A DNA stretch of 64,000 bases, taken from positions 935,328-999,327 of the forward strand of contig NZ_KQ948736.1 in assembly GCF_001514195.1 (NCBI RefSeq), in the 5' to 3' direction. Positions 17,132 to 25,088 of this stretch are shown piece after piece; within the stretch, counting starts at the first letter, position 1; each line of letters opens with the position of its first letter. Below the pieces are notes generated by a model. The model saw only the letters and a program-made list of their open reading frames with translations. It did not search any database and had not been told where the DNA came from. Source of the stretch: Streptomyces griseorubiginosus. Lineage in GTDB: Bacteria > Actinomycetota > Actinomycetes > Streptomycetales > Streptomycetaceae. A program made the translations under genes and the position numbers.

Positions 17132-18427
17132 GTGCCGATCTCGCCGACACATGTGACCCACCTGGCCGCCGTGGACTCGGCTCGCGCGGCCAGGGTGCTC
17201 AGCGAGGTCCGCTCCGCGACCCTGTCCGGCCGGCCCGCCCCGCTCGCCCCGCGTCCCGTGATCGAGGAGTCCTGGAGCCGCATGCTGCGCGGCGGTGTCG
17301 ACCCCGACCACGATTTCCGGTCAGGGCTGCTGTCCCCGGAGGAGGTCCAGCGGCGCCGGGAGGACACCCGGCTCCGGCACGTCCTGCCGGTGCTCAGGGA
17401 CGGACTGCTGGCGGTCGCGGACGTCGCCCACCACATCATGGTCGTCGCCGACGAGGACGGCCGGGTGCTGTGGCGGGAGGGCAGTTCGCCGGTGCTGCGC
17501 AAGGCCGACGGCACCGGGTTCGAACTCGGCGCCGACTGGCGGGAGAACGTCGTCGGCACGAACGGCATCGGCACCCCGGTGGTGGTGGGCCACCCCGTGC
17601 AGGTGTTCGCCTCCGAGCACTTCGTGCGCTCGCAGACCTCCTGGACCTGCACCGGCGCCCCCATCAAGGATCCGCGGGACGGCCGGCTCATCGGGGTGGT
17701 CGACGTGAGCGGACCGCTGGACACCATGCATCCGGCCACGCTCGCCTGGGTCGACTCGGTGGCCAAGCTCGCCGAGGCACGGCTGCGCGAGCTGCATCTG
17801 ACCTCGCTGGAGCACCTGCGGGCCGTGGCGTCGCCGGTGCTCGCCCGGCTCACCGGCAGGGCCCTGGTGGTGGACCGGGACGGCTGGACGGCGGCGGTGA
17901 CCGGAATGCCGTACCCGAACCGGATCGCGCTGCCCAAGTCGCCGTCGCCGGGACGCCGTTGGCTGCCCGCGCTCGGTCTGTGCACGCTGGAGCCGCTGGC
18001 GGGTGGCTGGTTGATCCGGGCCGCCGACCAGCCGGAGCCGCCCGGCGTCACCCGGATCGTCCTGGATCTCGCGCACCCGCGCCGCTGGACGGTGACCGTG
18101 ACGGCAGGGGGCGGAGCGGTCACCTGGAGTCACGAACTGAGCCCTCGGCACGCCGAGTTGCTCTATCTGCTCGCGCTGCACCGCTCGGGCCGCACCGCTG
18201 CGGGCCTGGCCGAGGACATGTTCGGCGATCCGGTCCGGACGGTGACGGTACGAGCGGAGATGTCCCGGGTACGGCGGTACCTCGGGGCCTTCCTGGAGCA
18301 CCGGCCGTATCGTTTCTGCGAGGACGCCGAGGTGGAGGTGCTGCTTCCGGAGAGCCCGGCCGATCTGCTGCCGCACTCGACGGCCCCGGCCGTGCTCGGG
18401 GCCCGCGCCGTCACCGAGACCGAGTGA
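17132..18427 (+). CDS. GAF-domain transcriptional regulator (AcoR-like N-terminal half)
   Basis: 431 residues. The N-terminal segment (RPVIEESWSRMLRGGVDPD) and GAF domain (about residues 90-200; NVVGTNGIGTPVVVGHPVQV, TSWTCTGAPIKDPRDGRLIG, VVDVSGPLD) match the sensor half of AcoR-type activators. The sigma-54 AAA+ module is absent, as is usual in actinomycetes; instead residues 330-400 (SPRHAELLYLLALHRSGRTA, then TVRAEMSRVRRYLGAF) form a probable winged-helix output. GTG start behind GGAGGG. No obvious target next door. Confidence 0.82.
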   Translation: MPISPTHVTHLAAVDSARAARVLSEVRSATLSGRPAPLAPRPVIEESWSRMLRGGVDPDHDFRSGLLSPEEVQRRREDTRLRHVLPVLRDGLLAVADVAHHIMVVADEDGRVLWREGSSPVLRKADGTGFELGADWRENVVGTNGIGTPVVVGHPVQVFASEHFVRSQTSWTCTGAPIKDPRDGRLIGVVDVSGPLDTMHPATLAWVDSVAKLAEARLRELHLTSLEHLRAVASPVLARLTGRALVVDRDGWTAAVTGMPYPNRIALPKSPSPGRRWLPALGLCTLEPLAGGWLIRAADQPEPPGVTRIVLDLAHPRRWTVTVTAGGGAVTWSHELSPRHAELLYLLALHRSGRTAAGLAEDMFGDPVRTVTVRAEMSRVRRYLGAFLEHRPYRFCEDAEVEVLLPESPADLLPHSTAPAVLGARAVTETE

Positions 18428-18580
18428 AAACCCTCGATCTGGGCGCATCTCCCGCATAATTGCACGGTCTTCGTCCCCAACCGTGCCGTACTGCCGTAGC
18501 ATCCCTCTACGGGCCACCCCACCTGCTCCTCGGTCAACGTACGGATCATCAGGCGCAGTTGGCCCGCCTCGGGAGGACGT

Positions 18581-19879
18581 ATGAAGCATCGTGGCAGACA
18601 CCGCAGGCGGAGGCGTGGTCGAGCCCTGCGCGCCTTCCTGGCCGGGACCGCCCTCGCGCTGACCGCCGCCGCCACCATGATCAGCGCCTCCCAGGCCACC
18701 GTGGCCGCCAACCCCGGGGAGTTGAAGGTCCTCGACTCCCCCGCCGGGACCACCTCGTTGCGCCTGCGGGAATCCCTGGTTCCCGAGCGGTCGCTCGACC
18801 GGCTCTCCGCCGCGATGGGACGCCCCGTCGGGGTCTCCGCGGTCCTCGACTCCGCGGACCGGAGCCTGCGCGACGCGATCGACTGCACGGCCGGCGAGCG
18901 CGAGGCACTGCCGGTGGCGCCGAGCGCCACCGCCGCGTACTGCTGGGACGCCGCCGACACCCGGTCCTGGCGGGCCGGGGCGGTCACCACCTCAGGTGAC
19001 GCCGACGACGACGGCGCCTGGGGCACCCACCGGGTGATCCTGTCCGCATGGAGCCGTACCGGCACGGCGGCGAGCGGCGGGGGCCTGGCCCGGGTCGCCT
19101 TCGTCGACGCCGACGACATGAGCCGTCCCACCTACTCCTGGGTCCTGCTGGCCGTCCCGGTCGACGGCGGACGCGACTACCGCGGGCTGGTCTCCCAGGT
19201 CTCCGGCATGGTCTGGTACCAGAACAAGCTGCTGGTCACCGCGAGCGGCGACGGCGGCGACGCGCTGTACGTGTACGACATCAACCGCATCCAGCGGGCC
19301 GGCGTCCGCAGCGACGCGGTCGGCAAGGTGCGCGGCGGCTGGTCGGCGCACGGCGCCCAGTGGGTGCTGCCCGCGGTCGGCTCCTACCGCCTGACCGGAG
19401 GCGACACCGGCGGGGCCCGCCCCGACTACCTCTCGCTGGACCGCAGCACCGCCCCGGACTCCCTGGTCGCGAGCGAGTGGGTGTCCTCGGGCGACGACCG
19501 GGGCACGCGACTGTGGCGCTACGACTTCAGCGGCGCCGCCGGCCGCGCCGGGCTGCTGGCCACCGACGCCGCGGGCTACGCGCGCGTGCACGACGCCTAC
19601 GTCACCAAGGCCTCCGGGTCCGGGCCGGTCCTGTCGTACGACTCCCGGTGGTATCTGAGCCGGGCGGCCGGCACCGACGGCGATCACGGCACCCTGTGGC
19701 GCCAGACCACCTCCGGCCCCGCCAAGGCCACCCGCTGCGGCACGGACGAGTCCCGCAACTGCTGGAGCGGGGAGTCGGAGTCGCTGTCCTACTGGGAGCA
19801 GACCGGTGAGGTGTGGTCCCAGTCGGGCCGGGTGCTGTTCGCGCTGCCGCTGACTTCGATCGACGCGTCCCTGGGTTGA
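18581..19879 (+). CDS. Secreted protein of unknown function
   Basis: 432 residues. A very basic N terminus (HRGRHRRRRRGRALR) followed by a hydrophobic stretch and an Ala-rich cleavage region around residue 40 indicates export. The mature part has paired Cys positions (IDCTAGE, AYCWDA, RCGTDESRNCW) suggesting disulfides, and GGDALYVYDINRIQRAG plus RPDYLSLDRS hint at a beta-rich propeller-like fold, but no family was recognised. ATG 18581 follows GGGAGGA. The stop codon lies inside the first unit of a downstream tandem array, so the last codons (SIDASLG) are repeat-derived. Confidence 0.75.
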   Translation: MKHRGRHRRRRRGRALRAFLAGTALALTAAATMISASQATVAANPGELKVLDSPAGTTSLRLRESLVPERSLDRLSAAMGRPVGVSAVLDSADRSLRDAIDCTAGEREALPVAPSATAAYCWDAADTRSWRAGAVTTSGDADDDGAWGTHRVILSAWSRTGTAASGGGLARVAFVDADDMSRPTYSWVLLAVPVDGGRDYRGLVSQVSGMVWYQNKLLVTASGDGGDALYVYDINRIQRAGVRSDAVGKVRGGWSAHGAQWVLPAVGSYRLTGGDTGGARPDYLSLDRSTAPDSLVASEWVSSGDDRGTRLWRYDFSGAAGRAGLLATDAAGYARVHDAYVTKASGSGPVLSYDSRWYLSRAAGTDGDHGTLWRQTTSGPAKATRCGTDESRNCWSGESESLSYWEQTGEVWSQSGRVLFALPLTSIDASLG

Positions 19880-20058
19880 CCGGGCCCCGGCCCCGCTCGG
19901 CGCGTCCGTCCCTGGGTGGAGCGGCGCCCGTGGCCCGATCTACGCGTCCCCGGGGCAGCCGGGCCCTGGCTTCGGTCGACGCGTCCGTCCCCGGGTGGAG
20001 CGGCGCCCGTGGCCCGATCTACGCGTCCCCGGGGCAGTCGGCGCCTGGCCTCGATCGA
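19864..20058. repeat. Higher-order tandem repeat: 79-nt dimer of 37+42-nt units
   Basis: CGCGTCC motifs occur at 19864, 19901, 19943, 19980 and 20022, giving spacings of 37, 42, 37 and 42. Two nearly identical 79-nt dimers occupy 19901-19979 and 19980-20058. The upstream gene's stop codon (19877-19879) is within the first unit. This occupies nearly all of the gap before the GNAT gene. Confidence 0.85.
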
Positions 20059-20091
20059 CAGATCTCCGGAGGAGATGGTTCCCTGGCCTCC

Positions 20092-20664
20092 ATGCCGAAC
20101 ATCGCCGTGACCACCTGGTCCCTGGAACAGACCGCCCCGACCGACCTCCTCCCGGCCGAGCCCCCGGAGGGCGACGTCCGCGTCCATCGCGCGGAAGTCC
20201 CCTCCCCCGAGTTCAGCCGCTATCTGTACGCCTCCGTGGGCGGGGACATCCGCTGGACCGACCGGCTCTCGTGGACGTACGCGCGGTGGCGGGAACACCT
20301 GGAGCGGCCGGGCGTGGAGACCTGGGTGGCCTACGACCGCGGCACCCCCGCCGGTTACGTGGAGCTGGAGCCCCAGGACGACGGAGTGGTGGAGATCGTC
20401 TACTTCGGCCTGATCCCGGCCTTCCGCGGCCGGCGGATCGGCGGGCACCTCCTCTCGTACGGCGCCGCCCGCGCCTGGGACCTCGCGGACCGCTGGCCGG
20501 GGCTGACGGACACCAAGCGGGTGTGGCTGCACACGTGCAGCAAGGACGGTGAGCACGCGATGGACAACTACCAGCGGCGTGGCTTCAAGCTCTTCGACAC
20601 CAAGGTCGAGGAGGAGGCGGAGGTACCCACGCCGGGGCCGTGGCCGGGGGCGTACCCGGCCTGA
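20092..20664 (+). CDS. GNAT-family N-acetyltransferase
   Basis: 190 residues. The acetyl-CoA-binding motif A is visible as VVEIVYFGLIPAFRGRRIGG followed by HLLSYGAARAWDL (about residues 100-130), with YQRRGFKLFDT near the C terminus as motif B. The acyl acceptor is unknown. Start ATG 20092 is placed immediately after the repeat array; GGAGGAG lies about 17 nt upstream, rather far, so a slightly different start is possible. A strong hairpin follows the gene and separates it from the sulfur operon. Confidence 0.84.
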   Translation: MPNIAVTTWSLEQTAPTDLLPAEPPEGDVRVHRAEVPSPEFSRYLYASVGGDIRWTDRLSWTYARWREHLERPGVETWVAYDRGTPAGYVELEPQDDGVVEIVYFGLIPAFRGRRIGGHLLSYGAARAWDLADRWPGLTDTKRVWLHTCSKDGEHAMDNYQRRGFKLFDTKVEEEAEVPTPGPWPGAYPA

Positions 20665-20703
20665 CCTGCGGGAACAAGAGGTCTCGCGATCTTTGTGACC
20701 AAC

Positions 20704-20738
20704 GACACCCTCGTCTCGCCCAGCGAGACAAGGGTGTC
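20704..20738. terminator. 16-bp terminator hairpin (one mismatch) after the GNAT gene
   Basis: GACACCCTCGTCTCGC (20704-20719) pairs with GCGAGACAAGGGTGTC (20723-20738) around a 3-nt loop with a single mismatch. It insulates the sulfur operon promoter that follows. Confidence 0.78.
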
Positions 20739-20754
20739 CACATGGCGGATAAAG

Positions 20755-20785
20755 CTGGACTGTGTCCAGATCGCCGTGACACGCT
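20755..20785 (+). promoter_or_regulatory. Candidate sulfur-operon promoter with overlapping palindrome
   Basis: CTGGACTGTGTCCAG (20755-20769) is a perfect 6-3-6 palindrome. It overlaps a -35-like TGGACT (20756-20761); 18 nt later comes CACGCT (20780-20785), a possible -10, 6 nt before the leader peptide ATG. A regulator bound to the palindrome would block the promoter. No sulfur regulator gene is in the window. Confidence 0.45.
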
Positions 20786-20791
20786 TCCGTC

Positions 20792-20875
20792 ATGTCTGGA
20801 ACTGGAATTGCCTTGGTGAGTCGGCGGCACGTCGACCTCGGCCGCATGTCCAGCGCCATCTGTCCGGTGCGCTGA
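20792..20875 (+). CDS. Leader peptide of the sulfur-assimilation operon (27 aa)
   Basis: A 27-codon frame starting MSGTGIALVS and ending AICPVR, with central RRHVDLGRM. It belongs to the short actinobacterial 'putative leader peptide' type (R-x-HVDL motif, Cys codon near the end) found ahead of sulfur/cysteine genes. The only Cys codon (TGT, 20861-20863) lies in the loop of a hairpin with arms CAGCGC (20851-20856) and GCGCTG (20869-20874), the second arm overlapping the stop. Cys-tRNA shortage would stall ribosomes there, so it probably acts in cis as a cysteine-responsive attenuator for sir, 126 nt downstream. Probably leaderless. Confidence 0.78.
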   Translation: MSGTGIALVSRRHVDLGRMSSAICPVR

Positions 20876-21001
20876 CGAGCCGCAGCGTCACCCGGTACAC
20901 CCTCTCGTTCTCCTCTTCGCGCAACGACGCGCAGGTACACCCATGCGCCCGTACGCGCAGGTAAGAGCCGCTTTCCGCCTGTCCCGAAGGACGTAACAAC
21001 C

Positions 21002-22699
21002 ATGGCCGCCACCCCGCAGAACCCTGCCGCCGCAGCGCCCCGCCGCAAGGTGAGCCGTCACCGCGGTGAGGGTCAGTGGGCCGCGGGGCACCACACCCCG
21101 CTCAACGGCAACGAGCAGTTCAAGAAGGACGACGACGGTCTCAATGTGCGGACACGCATTGAGACGATCTACTCGAAGCGCGGCTTCGACTCGATCGACC
21201 CCAACGACCTGCGCGGCCGGATGCGCTGGTGGGGCCTCTACACCCAGCGCAAGCCCGGGATCGACGGCGGCAAGACCGCGATCCTGGAGCCGGAGGAGCT
21301 GGACGACAAGTACTTCATGCTGCGGGTGCGGATCGACGGCGGACGCCTCACCACCCAGCAGCTGCGGGTGATCGGCGAGATCTCCGAGGAGTTCGCGCGC
21401 GGCAGCGCGGACATCACCGACCGGCAGAACATCCAGCTGCACTGGATCCGCATCGAGGACGTCCCGGAGATCTGGAACCGTCTCGAGGCCGTCGGCCTGT
21501 CCACCACCGAGGCCTGCGGCGACACCCCGCGTGTCATCATCGGTTCGCCGGTCGCCGGCATCGCCGAGGACGAGATCATCGACGGCACCCGGGCGATCGA
21601 CGAGATCCACGAGCGGTACATCGGCAGCAAGGAGTTCTCCAACCTGCCCCGCAAGTTCAAGACGGCGATCTCCGGCTCCCCGCTCCTGGACGTGGTCCAC
21701 GAGATCAACGACATCGCCTTCGTCGGCGTCGAGCACCCCGAGCACGGCCCCGGCTTCGACCTGTGGGTCGGCGGCGGCCTGTCCACCAACCCCAAGCTCG
21801 GCGTCCGGCTCGGCGCCTGGGTGCCGCTGGACGAGGTGCCCGAGGTGTGGGCCGGCGTGGTCGGCATCTTCCGGGACTGGGGCTACCGGCGACTGCGCAC
21901 CCGTGCCCGGCTGAAGTTCCTCGTCGCCGACTGGGGCCCGGAGAAGTTCCGCCAGGTCCTGGAGGACGACTACCTGAAGCGCAAGCTGGTCGACGGCCCC
22001 GCGCCCGCCGAGCCCTCGGGCCGCTGGCGTGACCACGTCGGTGTGCACCGGCAGAACGACGGCCTCTTCTACGTCGGCTTCGCCCCGCGCGTCGGCCGCG
22101 TCGACGGTGCCACCCTCACGAAGATCGCCGAGGCCGCCGAGGCCCACGGCTCGGGCCGGGTGCGGACCACCGTCGAGCAGAAGATGATCATCCTCGATGT
22201 CGAGGAGGCGCAGGTCCAGCCGCTCGTCGAGGCCCTGGAGGCGCTCGACCTGACCGCGAAGCCCTCGCCCTTCCGGCGCGGCACCATGGCCTGCACCGGC
22301 ATCGAGTACTGCAAGCTCGCCATCGTCGAGACCAAGGCGCGCGGCGCCTCGCTGATCGACGAACTGGAGCGCCGGATCCCGGAGTTCGACGAGCCGCTCA
22401 CCATCAACATCAACGGCTGCCCGAACGCCTGCGCCCGTATCCAGGTGGCGGACATCGGTCTCAAGGGCCAGCTGGTCCTCGACGACAAGGGCGAGCAGGT
22501 CGAGGGCTACCAGGTGCACCTGGGCGGCGCCCTCGGTCTGGAGGCCGGGTTCGGCCGCAAGGTGAGGGGCCTGAAGGTCACCTCCGAGGAGCTGCCCGAC
22601 TACGTCGAGCGGGTCCTGAAGCGGTTCCAGGCCGAGCGCGAGGACGGCGAGCGCTTCGCCGCCTGGGCCTCGCGTGCCTCCGAGGAGGCACTGTCGTGA
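21002..22699 (+). CDS. sir: Ferredoxin-dependent sulfite reductase (siroheme/4Fe-4S)
   Basis: 565 residues, usual for actinobacterial sulfite reductases that reduce sulfite to sulfide with six electrons. Two nitrite/sulfite-reductase repeats are seen: RGRMRWWGLYTQRKPGIDGG and DITDRQNIQLHWIRIED early, EQKMIILDV later. The siroheme-[4Fe-4S] Cys ligands are in TMACTGIEYCKLAIVE and NGCPNACARI (about residues 430-480). The Tyr in GLYTQR and the Cys in TTEACGDTPR sit where M. tuberculosis SirA forms its active-site Tyr-Cys link, favouring sulfite over nitrite. First enzyme gene of the operon; overlaps the zinc-ribbon gene by 4 nt. Confidence 0.95.
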   Translation: MAATPQNPAAAAPRRKVSRHRGEGQWAAGHHTPLNGNEQFKKDDDGLNVRTRIETIYSKRGFDSIDPNDLRGRMRWWGLYTQRKPGIDGGKTAILEPEELDDKYFMLRVRIDGGRLTTQQLRVIGEISEEFARGSADITDRQNIQLHWIRIEDVPEIWNRLEAVGLSTTEACGDTPRVIIGSPVAGIAEDEIIDGTRAIDEIHERYIGSKEFSNLPRKFKTAISGSPLLDVVHEINDIAFVGVEHPEHGPGFDLWVGGGLSTNPKLGVRLGAWVPLDEVPEVWAGVVGIFRDWGYRRLRTRARLKFLVADWGPEKFRQVLEDDYLKRKLVDGPAPAEPSGRWRDHVGVHRQNDGLFYVGFAPRVGRVDGATLTKIAEAAEAHGSGRVRTTVEQKMIILDVEEAQVQPLVEALEALDLTAKPSPFRRGTMACTGIEYCKLAIVETKARGASLIDELERRIPEFDEPLTININGCPNACARIQVADIGLKGQLVLDDKGEQVEGYQVHLGGALGLEAGFGRKVRGLKVTSEELPDYVERVLKRFQAEREDGERFAAWASRASEEALS

Positions 22700-22875
22700 G
22701 CGAGCGGGCCGCCCCCTTCTACTGCCCCTACTGCGGCGACGAGGACCTGCGCCCCAGCGAGCAGGGTCACGGCGCCTGGGAATGCGCGGCCTGCAACCGC
22801 GCATTCCAGTTGAAGTTCCTCGGGCTGCTCGCCCGCGGCCTTCAGCACCATGACGCAGGGGGAGATCAGATATGA
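22696..22875 (+). CDS. Small zinc-ribbon protein between sir and cysH
   Basis: 59 residues. YCPYCGDED near the N terminus and ECAACNRAFQLKFLG make a two-CxxC zinc ribbon resembling rubredoxin-like or primase-type fingers. GTG start overlaps the sir stop (GTGA) and the stop overlaps the cysH ATG, so translation is coupled on both sides. A small Cys-rich protein at this position is frequent in Streptomyces sulfur operons, so it may help electron delivery or metal loading of sulfite or APS reductase. No experimental role is known to me. Confidence 0.85.
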   Translation: MSERAAPFYCPYCGDEDLRPSEQGHGAWECAACNRAFQLKFLGLLARGLQHHDAGGDQI

Positions 22876-23582
22876 CCACGACTCAGGAAGAGCGCACGAC
22901 CGACGAACTCAAGGCGCTCGCCGAGCAGGCGGGCCGCGACCTGGAGGACGCCTCCGCGCTGGAGATCCTCCAGTGGGCCGTCGACACCTTCGGCAAGCGC
23001 TTCTGCGTGACCTCGTCCATGGAGGACGCGGTGGTCGCGCATCTCGCCTCCCGCGCGATGAAGGGCGTCGACGTCGTCTTCCTCGACACCGGCTACCACT
23101 TCGAGGAGACCATCGGCACCCGGGACGCGGTCGAGGCCGTGATGGACGTCAACGTCATCACGCTGACCCCGCGCCAGACGGTCGCCGAGCAGGACGCCGA
23201 GTACGGCCCCCGGCTGCACGACCGCGACCCCGACCTGTGCTGCAAGCTGCGCAAGGTCGAGCCGCTGGAGCGGGGCCTGAAGGACTACGTGGCCTGGGCG
23301 ACCGGACTGCGCCGCGACGAGTCCCCGACCCGGGCCAACACCCCGGTCGTCGGCTGGGACGAGAAGCGACAGAAGGTCAAGGTCTCCCCCATCGCCCGCT
23401 GGACCCAGGACGACGTGGACGTGTACGTCCAGGAGCACGGCGTGCTCACCAACCCGCTGCTGATGGACGGTTACGCCTCCGTCGGCTGCGCCCCCTGCAC
23501 CCGCCGTGTCCTGGAGGGCGAGGACGCGCGCGCCGGCCGCTGGGCCGGGCGTGCCAAGACCGAGTGCGGGCTGCACGGATGA
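22872..23582 (+). CDS. cysH: Adenylylsulfate (APS) reductase, [4Fe-4S] type
   Basis: 236 residues. Reduces APS to sulfite using thioredoxin. The adenylyl-binding region is SSMEDAVV and LDTGYHFEET; the cluster Cys pairs are in DLCCKLRKVEPL and GCAPCTRRV, and the catalytic Cys is in the C-terminal ECGLHG. The four cluster cysteines mark APS (not PAPS) reductase, as in plants and mycobacteria. ATG 22872 follows GGGGGAG. Its stop overlaps a possible longer cysC start. Confidence 0.95.
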   Translation: MTTTQEERTTDELKALAEQAGRDLEDASALEILQWAVDTFGKRFCVTSSMEDAVVAHLASRAMKGVDVVFLDTGYHFEETIGTRDAVEAVMDVNVITLTPRQTVAEQDAEYGPRLHDRDPDLCCKLRKVEPLERGLKDYVAWATGLRRDESPTRANTPVVGWDEKRQKVKVSPIARWTQDDVDVYVQEHGVLTNPLLMDGYASVGCAPCTRRVLEGEDARAGRWAGRAKTECGLHG

Positions 23583-23605
23583 CCGCCACCGACAAGGAGT
23601 TGCAC

Positions 23606-24142
23606 GTGACGACCGGAGCCACCGTCTGGCTCACGGGTCTGCCGAGTGCCGGCAAGACCACCATCGCGTACGAGCTGGCAGGCCGGCTGCGCGAGGAGGG
23701 CCACCGCGTCGAGGTGCTCGACGGCGACGAGATCCGCGAGTTCATCTCGGCGGGCCTCGGCTTCAGCCGCGAGGACCGGCACACCAACGTGCAGCGCATC
23801 GGCTTCCTCGCCGAACTGCTCGCCCGCAACGGCGTCAAGGCGCTGGTCCCGGTCATCGCGCCGTACGCCGACAGCCGTGAGGCGGTGCGCAAGCGCCACC
23901 AGGAGAGCGGCACCGCGTACATCGAGGTGCACGTGGCGACCCCGGTCGAGGTGTGCTCCGTACGCGATGTGAAGGGCCTGTACGCCAAGCAGGCCGCGGG
24001 CGAGCTGTCCGGGCTGACCGGGGTCGACGACCCCTACGAGGAGCCCGAGTCGCCCGATCTGCGGATCGAGTCCCAGCACCAGACCGTCCAGGAGTCCGCG
24101 GCCGCGGTCCACGCGCTGCTCACCGAGAGGGGACTGGCATGA
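23606..24142 (+). CDS. cysC: Adenylylsulfate kinase
   Basis: 178 residues. Phosphorylates APS to PAPS. The P-loop GLPSAGKTT sits at the N terminus, followed by DGDEIREFISAGLGFSREDR, NVQRIGFLAELLARNG and a C-terminal DDPYEEPESPDLRI characteristic of CysC. GTG 23606 is preferred because AAGGAG precedes it by 6 nt; an in-frame ATG at 23579 overlapping the cysH stop would add nine residues. Together with an APS-specific CysH it suggests the cell makes sulfite from APS and PAPS separately, for sulfation. Stop overlaps the cysD start (ATGA). Confidence 0.93.
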   Translation: MTTGATVWLTGLPSAGKTTIAYELAGRLREEGHRVEVLDGDEIREFISAGLGFSREDRHTNVQRIGFLAELLARNGVKALVPVIAPYADSREAVRKRHQESGTAYIEVHVATPVEVCSVRDVKGLYAKQAAGELSGLTGVDDPYEEPESPDLRIESQHQTVQESAAAVHALLTERGLA

Positions 24143-25086
24143 CGACGACCGTTGCCCGGGTGACGGGGGGCGACGAGGGCACCGACGCCCCGTACGCCCT
24201 GTCCCACCTGGACGCTCTCGAGTCCGAGGCCGTGCACATCTTCCGTGAGGTGGCGGGTGAGTTCGAGCGGCCGGTGATCCTGTTCTCCGGCGGCAAGGAC
24301 TCCATCGTCATGCTGCACCTGGCGCTGAAGGCGTTCGCGCCGGCCGCGATCCCGTTCTCGCTGCTGCACGTGGACACCGGGCACAACTTCCCCGAGGTCC
24401 TGGAGTACCGGGACCGTGTGGTCGCCGCCCATGGGCTGCGTCTCCATGTGGCCTCCGTACAGGACTACATCGACCGCGGTGTGCTGAAGGAGCGTCCGGA
24501 CGGGACCCGCAACCCGCTCCAGACCCTCCCCCTGACCGAGAAGATCCAGGCGGAGAAGTTCGACGCGGTCTTCGGCGGTGGCCGCCGCGACGAGGAGAAG
24601 GCCCGCGCCAAGGAGCGGGTGTTCTCGCTGCGGGACGAGTTCTCGCAGTGGGACCCGCGCCGCCAGCGCCCCGAGCTGTGGAACCTGTACAACGGCCGCC
24701 ACGCACCCGGTGAGCACGTCCGGGTCTTTCCGCTGTCCAACTGGACCGAGCTGGACGTGTGGCAGTACATCGCCCGGGAGGGCATCGAGCTGCCGGAGAT
24801 CTACTTCGCGCACGAGCGCGAGGTGTTCTCGCGCAGCGGCATGTGGCTCACCGCTGGTGAGTGGGGCGGGCCGAAGGACGGCGAGACCGTCGAGAAGCGG
24901 CTGGTGCGCTACCGGACCGTCGGGGACATGTCCTGCACGGGCGCGGTCGACTCCGACGCGGTGACGCTGGACCAGGTCATCACCGAGATCGCCGCCTCCC
25001 GACTCACCGAGCGGGGTGCCACCCGCGCCGACGACAAGATGTCCGAGGCCGCGATGGAAGACCGTAAGCGCGAGGGGTACTTCTAG
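24139..25086 (+). CDS. cysD: Sulfate adenylyltransferase subunit 2
   Basis: 315 residues. ATP-sulfurylase catalytic subunit, making APS from sulfate and ATP. The PP-loop SGGKDSIVMLHLALKAF (about residue 50), LLHVDTGHNFPEVLEYRD, FGGGRRDEEKARAKERVFSL and a C-terminal DRKREGYF tail are diagnostic. Coupled to cysC by a 4-nt overlap and followed two nt later by cysN, with which it forms the CysDN heterodimer. Confidence 0.96.
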   Translation: MTTTVARVTGGDEGTDAPYALSHLDALESEAVHIFREVAGEFERPVILFSGGKDSIVMLHLALKAFAPAAIPFSLLHVDTGHNFPEVLEYRDRVVAAHGLRLHVASVQDYIDRGVLKERPDGTRNPLQTLPLTEKIQAEKFDAVFGGGRRDEEKARAKERVFSLRDEFSQWDPRRQRPELWNLYNGRHAPGEHVRVFPLSNWTELDVWQYIAREGIELPEIYFAHEREVFSRSGMWLTAGEWGGPKDGETVEKRLVRYRTVGDMSCTGAVDSDAVTLDQVITEIAASRLTERGATRADDKMSEAAMEDRKREGYF

Positions 25087-25088
25087 AG

